This document shows, piece by piece, positions 34,438-49,400 of a stretch of 64,000 bases of DNA. The DNA lies in NCBI GenBank assembly GCA_903813345.2, contig CAIIXF020000002.1:25186455-25250454 (forward strand), in the 5' to 3' direction. The stretch's first letter is position 1. Each line of letters opens with the position of its first letter. Both the position numbers and the translations under genes were made by a program. Below the pieces are notes generated by a model. That model saw only the letters and a program-made list of their open reading frames with translations. It was not told the DNA's origin and ran no database searches. The DNA comes from Owenia fusiformis (Eukaryota; Annelida; Polychaeta; Sabellida; Oweniidae).

Positions 34438-37400
34438 CTGAAATACAGATTGAAATAATGTGTATAGACTTCTCATGCTTATGAAATTGTAAACGAATTG
34501 AAACAATTTATTAACAAACTTTTTAATCAACGTTGGGAGTATTTGAAAAAGACATACATTAAATTGCATGATGGTTAGTATAAAGATAATTCACAAGCAA
34601 AGTATTTTACTGTATGAATGTAAGGCTATATGTCAATGTCGTGTAAATTAATTTGTGAGGAAGCCACATATATGGCTTGAAACAAAATAATCTTGAATCC
34701 ATATAAATCATTTTAATGCTCGTCATTTTCTAATTGGTCAAAAACCTGACTCACTGATATGAGAAATGAGCTTGTGCATTCGTTCGAAACGCCCACCAAA
34801 CATGAGTTGAAATACTTTCACATAAATATGAAATATATACTTTTTTACCGATCCTATTCATTACGAACGTTTTTTGTTGCATTTATATCAAGTAATATTA
34901 CATTTGCTTGACCTGAATGAAGTAAACTAGCTACTTTCTTCATAAAAATCACAAAATCTAGAGATCTAAATCTAGTACGTTAATTCGTTTCAATATCTCA
35001 TTCCAAAAGGCCACCCCCTTTCATTTACCCTTTGCATTCGTTCGACTTCGCTTCTCAAAAGAGAACTTCGTCTTCGTCGGTAGGTTATAACTAGGCACTT
35101 AAAAAAAGTTCAGCTTGTCAAATTTATTATCACTTCAAATGTAAAACGATCATGGACACAGAGGTCAGTGACCTTTATCTTCTTTCAAGGTCGTCTGTAG
35201 TCTAACTCTATTAACATGCTCTCATCCACATACCAATGAGTGCAATCGTACTGGCCTCCAGGCAAGGGAAAAATCAATACCCGGTGATGTCAGCGGGAAG
35301 TCGCGTTTCGTTCAGTGGACCTGCAGATGGCGCTATCACAAACAAGTACTGCACGAACCGATAAATATCCGGGTATTTAGCTATAACCACAGTGACCTGC
35401 AGATGGCGCTATCACAAACAAGTACTGCACGAACCGATAAATTCCCGGGTATTGTAACGCCCTTGCTCCAGGTATTGTATTCGACGAATGTATTCGACTT
35501 AAGTATGACTCACCAGGGAAATTAGCGTTGACGACTTTCTTGATTGCTACTGCTATGTGACCACTGAGTAAACTATGGAGAGTCTTCACGATAAGGACGA
35601 GGCAAATACAGAGCAACACCAAGGCTACTACCAAAAGTATTCCCCCGACCAACTCGTCACTCCAGTCCGTAAGGGCGAACAGACTTTTAGCCTCCCCCAG
35701 AGCACCTGGTGAAATCATAAAACAAAAAATAAATATAATATATAACACATCTTCAATTTTTCAGCATAGAATGACTCAAATGTATTTTTTGATTGATTAA
35801 ACAGATTTTTTAGTTCTGGAGGTACATATAATTATGTAATGTAAGGACTAGAAATGTTTTTATAATTAACAATTTATTATTTTTTAGTATAGATAATAAT
35901 TGGTAAATTCGAACAAATTTGCCTAGCCTGTTGTTTTATCAACGATTCTATTTTACGAATAATATCCATGTTTCGTTGCATATACCACATAAATAATAAT
36001 AATAATAATGGGTAGCATCTTGATCCAAGGTATTACATTTATGACTGAAGGAATACACTGGTTTAACAGTATGATGGGTGGAAAATACAAATTAATTTGA
36101 TTATTCCCTCCTCTTTTAATGACTGGTCGTTTTATAAAATATGGCAATTACATGCCGCGAAATCAGATCCTTGCTGTAGTGAACGTTTTTCTCGGTAAAA
36201 AATGTTCACTACACCCAGGTTTTACTGAACATAATGACACCATTTACGAACAATTGAGATGCACTTTTACGAAGACATATCATTTGAATAAAAAGTATTC
36301 GAGGAATGTATACTGCCAAGTTTAGCACTTATTTATTTCAATAGTCATAAATAATCTTGCCTCGAATTCAGATAACATACGTCTTCATTGAACTCTGGCA
36401 AATGTTGCTATACTAAAGAAACCAGGATAAATTGGCTAGGTGAATAATGTATCGATTATAAATACTATTATAGTTATCATCGGATCATTTTGCTTTGACA
36501 TTTTGTCCACACCAAGCAAAGAAACTGAGCAACACAGTTCTGTATCTCGTGTTGTCACTACTATGCAACGGTATTTCAACCACTTAGGGCATATTGGTAA
36601 CTTCATGTACATCAGTCAACCATTAGTCTACAGTCCCGTAGCCAGGGGGGGGGGTCGGAGCGTTCGAGCGAACACTCCTGGCCAAATATTCTTTCAAAAT
36701 CATTTCAAATGGTTTTGGTCTAAGGTTGAATGCGAATCTCCAGCCACTTGGATATTTTGGAAAAGTGAGCCCCCTCGGCAAAAGCTGGCTACAGGCCTGA
36801 CCTGGTTTAACTATTCATTGCATCGCGTTTTGAAGACAGGTGTGGTTGTTTCTGTCTTAGATTATGACTACTTCTCTGAGGCAAACACGTGCCAGTATCT
36901 TTAAAGTAATTTGTCAACCTTGTTTAGTCGTTAGTAGGTTAGAAAACGGTCTCGTGCACTCAAATCTTTTAATATTCAATTTTAAGTTTTATTCACTGCA
37001 TCTCCATGAAAAACGTCATACGATGTTTTAATGACCTTTGCTGCAATCACATGCAATAAAAGTTAGCCAGAATATATTTTTCAACGAAATCCCTTATATC
37101 TGAATTCAAATCTATCCCTATCCCTAAATCTCATAATGTTTTGTAGTTAGTTGAAAACAAACAACAACATCATGTTTTGGGATAAAAACAAATACAAGTA
37201 CTTAATACAGGTCATAAAGACCCCGATTGTTAATTTATAGCGAAAAGTTCGATATACAGGGTGTCCCAGAAGTAATGATAATTATGCTCTTAAATTTTTA
37301 TTTGACCAGGAAACAATATGAAATTCATACAAATTAAAGTTTGGGATATAAGCTTCAATTTGCTATATTACATATATGAATTTATACGAAAATATTCCAT

Positions 37401-40400
37401 GTATAGTTGCCATAGCAACATGTATGCACGTTCTGCGGAGCAGTTTCCGTATATTATAAATGTTCAAACTTAGTTTAGAAAAGCAGTTATTCTGTGATAA
37501 TGTTTCAGGCTTTTAAATCATTGTTATGGTAATTGTATACAGTTGCATGATGTCATAGTGGTTTAATATTATGTAATTTATCTCATTGTGACAGGATTAT
37601 CACTTTAATCTGATATTATGACATCACATGATGATGTCATATAGGGGTTCACAAAAGGAAAACTCTTAGGAACACAACCTAGGAATTTCCAGGGAGGTGT
37701 ACATTATGCCACCAACGTTGAGCAAAGATGAAAAATTAGAGCAGAGAGCAGTCATAAAATTCCTTCAGAAGACAGGGGGTAAACCCAGTGACACTATAAA
37801 GGAGTTTAAACAAGCATATGGTGAGAGAAGACTGTCCAACCCCACTGTGTATAGGTGGCATAAAAGATTCGGTTCACAATTGCGCCGCTCGGTTCAGTTG
37901 GCTCTGCAGGATATGTCCAACAGTGGTTTTGATCATGTCTTCCAATCCTGGCTGGAAAGGCACAGACAAATTGTCTCCAGCAAAGGACAGTATGTGGATA
38001 AGTGAATCAACAATGTACAATGCTCTTAAGGAATATCAGGAATAAAGTAGCAGCATTACAGTAGTGATGAGAACAGCAGAGAAACATATGAACATGAAAT
38101 GTTTTTCAAAAATGTATGAAAAACACACAGCTGCTCCGCAGAACGTGCGTACATGTTGCTATGACAACTATACATTGAATATATTTGTGTAAAGTAATAA
38201 ATGTAATATAGATTTTATATATTTTAGAGCATAATTATCATTACTTCTGGGACACCCTGTATGTATGGAAAATTACTAAACAATTTTTATGCCTAATATA
38301 ATTTAACAAATCCAAACAGTTTCTTACATTTTCTTATGACTTGTACCTCCTCTAGACTAGTTGTACCATTTACAGTAACATTCTTCATCACTGCGTCCTT
38401 GCAATGTTTCACAAGTTTAACGTCCTCTGCCAAAACTTCTCCTGTTGAAATTTTCGTGATAGCTTTACTATCGATCTGTAACAAATAAAACAATTGAGCT
38501 TGATTAATAAGTGAGACTTCTTTCTTTGTATAAAAATGAGAAAAATAGATGTTTGTATCTCGCAACTCTGTAAGTTCAAGCTTGATACTTTCAAGCGGGA
38601 ATAAATACTATCTATGAGCTAGATGGATACTATCTATATCGGGGGCAAAAAGAAATATTCACCCAGATCCCAAACATTTAAATCTATGGAATCTTTGTTA
38701 TATATAACATAAATGTAATTGCACTTTATAATTAAGACATCGCATGCAAGTAAAAAGTCCCTGTACGATTAGCACAAAATGCATTCGGGGAAATGATATG
38801 TTCAAATAAGGGCTGTATATTATATTTCTATTTCAATTCAACCAACTGGATGAAATATCACATTAAATTCTAAGGTGTGTAAATGAGGAAAACAGCACTT
38901 AAAAATAATCTGATCGCGTATCTATGATTCATCATTCCACTCGAACCAAAGGAGTACAAGTACAACATAGGTCAAAGAATTCCCAGAAAAAGATTTTCCT
39001 GTAACAATAAAAGTACTTCATGACCAAGCCCTCGCGTTGTTTACTTTAATGTAAAGCGAACGATATATTTTAGGAAAATACACTTACGCTTATCACAAGT
39101 TTAGTAAATGGTTTGGTGATCACTTTCAGAAGTTCCTTGTTGACATCCTGTGCAGTTTCGATATGCAGGCTGTCTACAATTGACCTCGTCAACCAATATA
39201 GGGGACCTTTATAAACAAAATCATTCAAAATGTAACCTCCGTATAGGAGAAGGTGAGATGACTTGGTGTGACCAATTAATGAGTTCTAAAAGTAAATGTA
39301 GCATAATTGTCGTAATAAATTTCTTTTAGAGCAGTTCTAAACGGACTTTGGAGTGAATACATGTCACTTTAAGGGCTGCATTTAATTTTGGGAGCAAATT
39401 TTTGGATAAGTCACGTATGGTGAAGTCGGATAACTAATCTCATTATCATGATTATTTCGTCGCCACATTTCAGCGTCTTTTTATATTTATTTTTGATATA
39501 TATTTTTATTTATTTAATGATGTTTTAGATTACTTTTTGTCAAGTTTACACTGGCCTTGTGTTGACGTAATGGCACATCTTTGTGAAAAGGTCCGTGACA
39601 GTGTTATTATACTACAGGGTGGGCCAAAAAACGCCACTTTTTTCAAAATGCTATAACTTTTTTAATTTTTGATACAAAATCACAATTCACATACCAAATG
39701 AAACTTGAGGTTGTTATCTAGACATTGATCATGAATTATACACTTTTACTTGAATAAAATATGTCACCAGCGTCTCACTTAAACACGTGGTGTGCCATGA
39801 GAAATAAGCATAATTTGCATAATGTTCCTAAACTGATACGCCCTGATGACCGCAAGCTAATAGCCTTTATTCAAACCTAAGTGAGTATAGGGCATGGGGA
39901 GGTCTCCAGGAGATGGTATGAAGGCACCCGATCTAAAAAATTGCTTAACTAAAGCTGGCAATTAAGACACATTGAAAAAATATAGCTACATTTTATTGAT
40001 ACTGCTATATCAGCAAGGCGACTAAAACTAAAATCTATCATCAAATGGGATGGCGGACCAATTGAACTCCTCTTTTTAGATCAAATATAATCCCAGTTGA
40101 AGGACTCGTTACATTATATTATTACTAAGAACCCTTGGCACTATATAACTGCAAAATTTGGGGTATGTAGGTTGGAAAATAAAAAAGTTATAGTGTCTTG
40201 AAAAAAAGTGGCGTTTTTTGGCCCACCCTGTATATTAGATGTCAGGTGACTAATGTCATTATCATTGTCATTCCCCGACACTTCAGGGTGTTTTTATATT
40301 TATCTCTTTTTTGTTACATTTTTTATTTATTTGATGATGTTTTTGATACTTTCCGAGAGTCAAGTTTATGCTGACCTTGTGTTGACGCAATGTCACTTTT

Positions 40401-43400
40401 TTGAAAAGCTCTGTAAATGAAAATGTTGTAAAAAGCTTAATTTAGATATCGTGTGACTTAAACTATCTATGTCATTTTACGACACTCCGGGGTCTCTTTA
40501 TATTTATCTCTTAATTTTTGTTAAACTTTTAGTTATTTGATGATGTTTTTGGTTACGTCAATTTTATGCTGACCTTGGGTTGAAGTAATATCACATTTTT
40601 GTGAAAAGCTCTGTAAATGAAAATGATGTACTACGTTTATATTTAGATATCAGGTGACTTAAATGTCCCCATCTTCGTCATTTTACGATACTTCGTTGTC
40701 TTTTCACATTTATCTGTTTTTGGTTACGTCAAGTTTATGCTGACCTTGGGTTGACGTAATGCAACCTCTTTGTGAAAAGCTCTGCAATTGACAGCGTTAT
40801 TATACTATATAATTATATCAATATGCTTCGATTGCTTCGATATATTTACCATCTCATGAGAAAGTCAAACTAACACTGAATGAACACTCGAGGATCACAA
40901 GTGAAATCTATGTCAAGCACTTATTTGTTTTCAATTGCGTTTTATTTTGTTTTCGCACAACAATTCAAACGGATATAACCAAAGCATAAAGATATTTATT
41001 CAGTTTACCTTCATTATATTTCGTAGGTTTTTCTCTTTCAAAATGTAGCAAAATAGTAGCAAAATACTAGTGTTGCCATGAGTGAACATGAACTTAAAAT
41101 GAACTTATTTGCTTAGCATTTAAAATGTACTAGTATTTGAAAAAGGTAATTAAATTACTAAAACCATGACTTGATTCTAGTTGTAGCAGTAAAGTAGTTG
41201 TTACCTTCATGTACATACGCACATTAATATGTGTACATTAATTTTATATTAATTCTATTTGATTCTAAAAGTAGTTGTTACCTTCATGTACATACGCACA
41301 TTAATATATGTACATTAACTTTATATTAATTCTATTTGATTCTAAAAGTAGTTGTTACCTTCATTTGCATACGCACATTAATATATGTACATTAATTTTA
41401 TATTAACTCTATTTGATTTTAAAAGTAGTTGTTACCTCCATGTGCATACGCACATTAATATATGTACATTAATTTTATATTAACTCTATTTGATTCTAAA
41501 AGTAGTTGTTACCTTCATGTACATACGCACATTAATATTGTACATTAATTTTATATTAATTCTATTTGATTCTAACAGTAGTTGTTACCTCCATGTGCAT
41601 ACGCACATTAATATATTAAGTACATTAATTAACTCTATTTGATTCTAAAAATAGTTGTTACCTCCATGTGCATATGGCTCAAACGCAGCACATATCGCCT
41701 CAATTGGTAGAAGGCAAAATACAGTGAGCCAATTAAACATGTCGTGGACTGTGGCACCTCCAAAAGCTCTCCTAAAAAATATAAATAAACATTTATCATT
41801 GTGACGGAGCTTGATTCACAAAGGGTACTTTTTACTTTTTAAACTTCTGCAATTTTCTATATATCCCTTAGCAAAAGCGCATGGGTTTTTTCCATGCAAA
41901 GCACATGCAAAGTCCATGCAATCAGAAAAAATCCATGCAAGTCCATGCAATTGGCTTTGAAAGAGAAGGCTGAACAGAAAACCCATGCACTTATCCATGC
42001 AATGCCCATGCAAAGTCCATGCGAATGAAACTTTAAAAATTCCCCAAAATATATTTCCATGCAATCACCATGCAATTCACATGCAGCATGCAACTACCAT
42101 GCAAAGTCCATGCAACTGTTTTATTATAGAAAACTAAAATCCATGCAAGTACCATGCCATTTTGCATGTATGCGCATGAACTACTGAAATCCATGCAAGA
42201 ACCATGCAATATCAGACTGAATCCTAATTCCAAAACGAGGCTCATGCAGCCTCTCTTTCAATCAAAGCTGGCTTAGCCATTTTGGTTTTGGTAAGTCTTC
42301 ACAAAATCCTATAACATCGGCCCTGATGCAGTTTTACTCTATTTGATTTTGATGTCAACTTTACCATTAGGTATTAGTTGTGCATTTGTTCCAGTTTCAT
42401 CATCATTGTTCATTTAGTTATCCATTTTCTTAAGCTTTAAATTTCTTTTCAATATATCCATTGAATCTTTCTACCTTTTGTGCTTTGCCTGTTTGTTTTG
42501 ATCTTTTCACCTAGAATTCATTCTAATCTGAATCATGATGGCATTATATCCTGAGCTGTAATTCAATATGGGTCAGTTTATTTGTATAGGTTTTACATAG
42601 GACATATACATTCATTAACTCCTTGGAGAAAAAAGTTATTTGTAAAAGAATCTAGAAGCAAGAGAAGGAAGCAAGGCCCAATAAATTATATAGACCCATA
42701 TTTTATGGGGGGTTTTCTTGAAAAAATTGAATATGCAAAAGAGTGTCATTGTGACATCATAATTCAAGATGGTGGATTTGAACTTTTTACAAGACAGAAT
42801 TATTTTAGCATTTTTTGTTTAAAACTTCAATTTAAAAATCTGAGCAGAACTACTTGTATAGATCTTTAATGCTGATCATTCTGTGATATTTGTACTATAT
42901 AGCATAACTCCTACAAATACTTTTTAAAGCGCTTAGACAGAAAATTCCAGGAAAATCCATGGGAAAATAACTGGAAAATAACATGGGATTTTTGTTTTTG
43001 TAATTTTTTGCAATTCGTTATGCTTTAGACCCCCTGTATCTTCATTAATATTATTCTCTAATCACAGTGCTTCAAAATTCAGAATATCTTTGCATTCACT
43101 CCCCCTGCGATAAGCAGTTAGCATTTCGCCAATTAAGCATTAGGTGAACTATGTGAACTAACTGTAAATTAAGTTTAAAATCTGACCAATCAGAATGTGC
43201 TCTTGATGTAAATTGGATGTATCCTAAAGTGTAAACTGAGTGTAAACTTAGGTGTAAATTAGCTCGTTTGCATGTGAAATTGGTCACCTATTTACTGGGT
43301 GTAAAGTAAGTGTAAACTGAGTGTAAACTTAAGTGAAAACTAAGTGCGAACTGGATGTAAAGTAGATGTAAACTTAAGTGTAAAGTGGGTGTATACTAAG

Positions 43401-46400
43401 GTGTAAACTGAGTGTAAATTAAAGTGTAAATTAGCTCATTTGCATATGAAATTGGTGGTGACATTTGTCAGCTTAAATGCCTTATTATAAATGTTGCATT
43501 TAGAAGACTTCTGATCACATGGCATCCTTGACCTAATGTGCAGCAGATGAAGCAGTACTATTATTAATTCTCACAATCTAAAACAGGTGCTCCTTGATTG
43601 ATTGACATTGTCAGTAAGGTTGATACTAGTATACGAATTGTATATTACGGGCAGAACAGCAGATGCATGGATGTAACATGAACCATACAAGTCCATGCAA
43701 AATTGCATGTGGATTGCATGGTTTTCGTTAAAACCCATGCAGATGCATTCAATTTTGCATGTGGATTAACGTGCTTTGCATGGATTTGAATGGGTGCCGC
43801 ATGGACTTTGCATGGATTTGAATGGATTTTGCATGGACTTTGCATGGATTTGAATGGATGTTGTATGGATCATGCGAGTCCATGCAATATTGCATGCATG
43901 TGGATTGCATGGTTTTCATATAAATCCATGCAGATGCATGCAATTTTGCATGGACATTGCATGGAACTTATTAACAATATTTCTCGCAGCCTGCATGGAC
44001 TTTGCATGTGGATTAACGTGCTTTGCATGGATTTGAATGGATGTCGCATGGACTTTGCATGGATTTGAATGGATGTTGCATGGACTTTGCATGGATTTGA
44101 ATGGATGTTGCATGGTTTTTTTAAATGAGTTAAAATTCTGCTGCATGTGTTTTGCATTGATATTGCATGGAAAAATCGCATGGACTTTGCATGCATGCGG
44201 TTTTGCTAAGGGATGTATGACGCTCAAGTTGACTTTGGCCAAACTGCCCTAATACGTCACTTCCGCTGAGAAAAAAGTAGTTTTAAAAAATTAATGTAGT
44301 CCCAACACAATTGTGATCATGACGAGTCAGTAAGCTAGTATGTAGGTACAGTTGTCATCTTTTTGCAATGTTAACATGCCATTTATTCTGAAAATGCGTT
44401 TATTTGGGTTATCTGAAGGAAAATTTCGAGTCAAGTGGCGTATTAATTTTGCCTTCATTTTTGTGAATTTCAATTTCTGTCGGCAGAGAGAGGGGGTAGT
44501 GTCACAATTGACCAATTATTTCAAAAAGTATATGTTTGGCCCCTATTGAGTTTAGTGTCAAAATGTAGATTAGACATAGCTTTAGAACCTCAGATAGGTC
44601 AGTGAGGCCACATAAAGCCATGACTCGAGATAAAAAGTCAGGCGTTTGGGCTTTTGCCCATTGACTAGTATGGTGACGTGAATTAGGGCTGTTTTGCCTA
44701 TGGAACAAGTCAGATATTGACATGTCGCGGGTCTCGCCCTCTTGGGGACTTCAGAGGTCATAGAGTTCAAAATAAAAACCATAAAAATAACAACAGACAC
44801 TTCAATCTATTTGTTTAGTGTCTGAGGTTCTGTGGACCACTATAACTAAAATGTCATCGTGTATAGCAAAATGTCGAACATACTTGTAAAAATCAATATC
44901 TGGACACCAGAACAGTATTATGCTGGTGTTTATATTTATGAGCGTCCAAATGGAGGGGTTGCGTTGGATGCGATCGCACTACCCTCAGCACAGTAAGCTT
45001 TCTTAAGAAGTGAGGTCGAACGAATTCAAAGGGTATGACCGCACACACATTTTGAGTCAAATTTTGACTTACTTACTTTCCCCGGTCAAGTTATTTCGTT
45101 CATGGTGCTGGAGAGGAAGAGACTCAGATGAACTATGCCCAGGCGAAATATGTAAAGTTCTTCGGTGTCGATCGGGACAAACATTGACAATGCAGAATGT
45201 TTGATTTTGTAATTGTTGACTCCCAACAGTAATATTGCATCATCAAGTGTTCATAAAGTATAGATGTCAAGATCAAATGCGAAAAAGCAAACAAACTTAC
45301 TAAATCCCAGTGTGTTGTACTTGTACAAGGAGTTCGGGCCATTTGGCGAATTGTTTATTCAAATGATCATAGGGTGTGTACAATACGAGAACCCCTTCCG
45401 TAATCTTACTTACTCTTCTACTTATTACCTGAACTCGTTCACTTCCGTAATCTGCCCCATCGACACGATCGTATTTGTCACTGATGTACCAATATTTGCG
45501 CCCATTATAATTGGAATAGCCGTCTGCACATCAAGAACTGCAAAATAATTTTGCGACCATTTTTCAACCATGCAAAAAGTGTCAGTTGCCTGTCTTTTAA
45601 ATTACTTTGATTTTAATTTAATATTGCACCAGGCCTCTGATCTCACCCATCTTCGTTCACTCGGCCCACGTCGGTGAACGCAGTGAAGACCGAGTGTGCG
45701 AAGATGGATCTCACCCCTATTATCAAGACAAGGTTAGATTTATCAATAGGAGAAAACTGCATTTGTGATTCATAGTCTCTACTGTTTGTTGAACTCAAGA
45801 GAATGAGAGACTCAGATAAATCTTAAACTTCTTAATTAATCGAACGGTTTTTAACGCATGCGTGAATTTTTGAAAAGTTTTTGGATGATATATTTTAAAC
45901 AAACAACCATAACGTCGATAACATAAAACAGTGACTTATGACTATATTTCAGAGCTTCCTGGTGGTGAGGTAGAATATGTAATACGTACTGCTTTCAGCC
46001 ACCATCGTTACTATGATAGAGGTGGTAGTCGATGAGCTTTGAAGGAGGACAGTTCCCAGAACTCCTAACATCAGTCCGCATACTGGATTTCGTAGCAAAG
46101 AATTCTGGGAAAAAACTTGTCCGGCTGATTTTCCTAAAAACGCCAACAATGATAAGTGTGAGTGCATGCTGGAGTAGCGTTACTAGGAAACGAAATTCGT
46201 AGAAAGTGAAATATCTGGTGACTAAGTAACGTCTGTATAAAAATGCATTTCGTATTTTATTTGAATTGATGACTTTACATGTAGGCCTACTCTGGAAGAT
46301 CAACTACATTGAATGATAAGATCACAAACCCAGCCTCGAAAATGTTTAAATGTCATAAGTTGTTTCATCTAATTTAAATATAGTTACATATGAATCACAT

Positions 46401-49400
46401 TCAATTATTCACTTAGGGCTATATTTGGATTTGTTTTGAATTGATCAACAAAGGCTAACGTATAAGATATGACAAGATGGGTCGCGATGAACCAGCCACA
46501 GTAAATATAGACTTCACGTGGATGAATACGCTGATCAATATTATTCATGACACAAATGTTTAAATTTCTAAAGGTAAATACAAATTCGTGCAATATATTC
46601 ATCCTTGGTCCAAGGTTAGTCCAATGCTTTCAATAGCTGTCATACTAGTGAAGCCCGATCTCGAAGGTAGTCTGGCCTCAAGACCTTGAACCTGACTCCT
46701 ATATAAACAACACAGTTGTGAGAGTAGATAGTCCAGGGTTATGAAGCAAACTATCTAGAAAGATGAGCTGAATTTACTTACCTCCGAGCAGTTTGAAAGC
46801 ATTGCTCAGGAAGTCCAAGGAACATATGAAGAGATAAAGGAGAGCAAGCAGGATCACCAGTCTGGCCAAGAGCCACATGACACGCTTGAATTTTCCAAAC
46901 GATGATAGTTCTGAAATAAATGTGTTCAATATGTTTATAAACCAAGTAATTAGTGAATATATGCATGTAGAATGGCATTCAAATTTTGAGCACTAATCTA
47001 TATAATAGGCTTTGTAAAAAGTATATTCTCCGTGCACTTAAGAACTCTAGGTGCACTTCATTTCCGTGATTTACTGTTTTGATTTTCCATCTATATAAAG
47101 AAAATCATTCTCTAAATTGTTTTTATCAGTTGTACCTTTCCATTTCTTCTCCTTTACTTTAGGATTAACGAGCTCCCAAGGGTCAAATGTGTCCTCCGAA
47201 ACATCATCTTCTACATCCTTGCTATCAGGAATGCCATTCTGAAAACAATAAACAGCAACATTTTGAGCTACCTGTAGCAACACAATGGCTAACTACAACA
47301 GATTGGTAGAAAATGTCGCCATCATTTTAGATATGAAATAAAAAGACTGGCAACATACTTGTATATTTCCTAAACACTGAAGACTGGTGACATGTAGTTC
47401 CTTATATGCAGAATAGGGGGGGAAAGATCCGCAATATGTTATAAACTGGTGAAGTTATCAAAGGTTCAAAGAGGAAAATGGGGGGGGAGGGTGTTAAAAA
47501 TCCCCTTAATAGTGAACATGGTAACCATATTTATAGAAAAATGATTACATTTTGTAAAGATCTATAGTTTTCTTGAAATTTAGATTGCACTTCGGGGGTA
47601 TTTATGAAATGGACATGACAAGGAATGATGAGCCAAAAATATTTTAAAAGTGAAAATGTTTTTGTAAAGCCCACTCAGTTCAATCGCTAGCATCCTTGGT
47701 CCAAGGGTATTTCACTTCTTTCTTAATTGAGTAATAAATTATCGAAGTCCTTTGAATGAAGGATGACACGCTAGATCTGATTCTCTCTTTATATCTGCAT
47801 CTGAAGACTAGTTATTATAACATATTTCTGAAAACTTGAAGACTCGTAATGTATATTTCAACTCCCAGGACTTGACTAATAAAAAAAACATATAGGTGCA
47901 CATGTTTTAGGTAAGATCTATGCAAATAAGGAACATCTCGTATAGAAATATGTGGAACATTTTCTATATTATATACGCCGGACACAATAAATGGTAGCGT
48001 CAACAACCTGTCTCCACTATTGGGTGGGGTGGCATATTAACCAATTTCATTCTCAATACGGCACTTAAATTAGATAATACAATGGAATCCATTCTTAAAA
48101 CACTCGTGTTAAGTAAACATACACAATCTATTAAAATGTTCATTTATACTTTTATGTAGTGTAACAGAATAAGTGCAAGCAGGCAGGTGCCAATCTTCAC
48201 TCATGTTCACTTATATTATGCGTCAAGCGAAATACGTCAAGCTTTTTAAAAAAAGTTTTTTGTTACAAATCAAATACATCTTTATCAATGTATTTCATGT
48301 TCAAGTAATCGTGGTTTATAGGCTAACAAATTATATTTAAGAGAGAGTTTTTTAAACGGCACTTTTTTCATTTGAAATACCTGCAATGAGATATTCCTAA
48401 TGCCTACTCTACAATAGCAAATGATGAGTGGTTTTTCGTGGGATTCACAACTCTATTGAATTGCTTATCGACTTGAACACAGACGATACCACAAAACAAG
48501 ACGAGCATCATCATAATACAGAACATTTATAAAGCAACTTTGAAAAAACTTTGAAACGTGTCATGAACGTTTTTAATTCTACAAATGTGGAGACTCCTGT
48601 ATATGCCTATGTTGCTACAAAAATGAGACTACCCTACATGTAGTTTTTGGCTGCACACTTAGATTGAGATTTTTCATTGAACTAGATGATGAACTTGGGA
48701 TCATACAAAATTTCAACTCTCCGAAGTGTATAGGTCCCAACAAGACAAGCTATCTCTTTTTGTGAACGGTAATCGACTTTTACCACTAAGAATAAGTTTA
48801 TGTATTTTAAAGCTCAGTGCACAATTCTTTGAGAAATGTTTTAATGTCTAGCCTTCTTATCCACCACCCACTTGTTTTCCTTTAAACTTGTTCTCATATT
48901 AACCTGTGACCAAATATATGTATTCAAATGTATTTAAATGTGGCTATTAATGTTTTGATACACAGCCGCTTCTTGTATTTGTATTTTCAAATAAATAATT
49001 TTCATGAATAAAACTGAATAAAGAAAAAAAGTTTTTATGAATTTCATGAAAAGATCGATGACTTTTGTATAAAAAGTAAAACGACGATATAAAAAAAACT
49101 TAATTATTTATAGCTAAATACCCTTTAGATTCGTTCGACTTGTTTGTTCGACTTCGAGTTGTTGTTGTTGTTAGAGTACTAGATAGCTCAGGGTCTTGAA
49201 GCAAGACTAGATTAAAATATGGAAATTATGGTTACTGGCTATTCATGTCTTGGACTGGAGTGGCATATTTTCAAATTGTGAGAAGGATAAACAATAAGCC
49301 GTGGGTATTATGTGAAATAATAGCCAAGGGCCGTTTAACCAGAGGCTAATATTTTCTCATAAGACTCAGTACGAATTGTTTATCTAAAACCCTACGCTGA

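Larger units (their letters stand above)
35706..38327. other. SLC34 intron 8
   Basis: Contains the short CAGTCCCGTAGCCAG element (36631-36799) and the deleted mariner (37257-38259). Otherwise AT-rich with no exon seen. Confidence 0.6.

Noticed and set aside
41816-44252. Many overlapping frames rich in His, Met, Cys and Trp
   Set aside because: They are translations of CATGCAA repeats in all frames.
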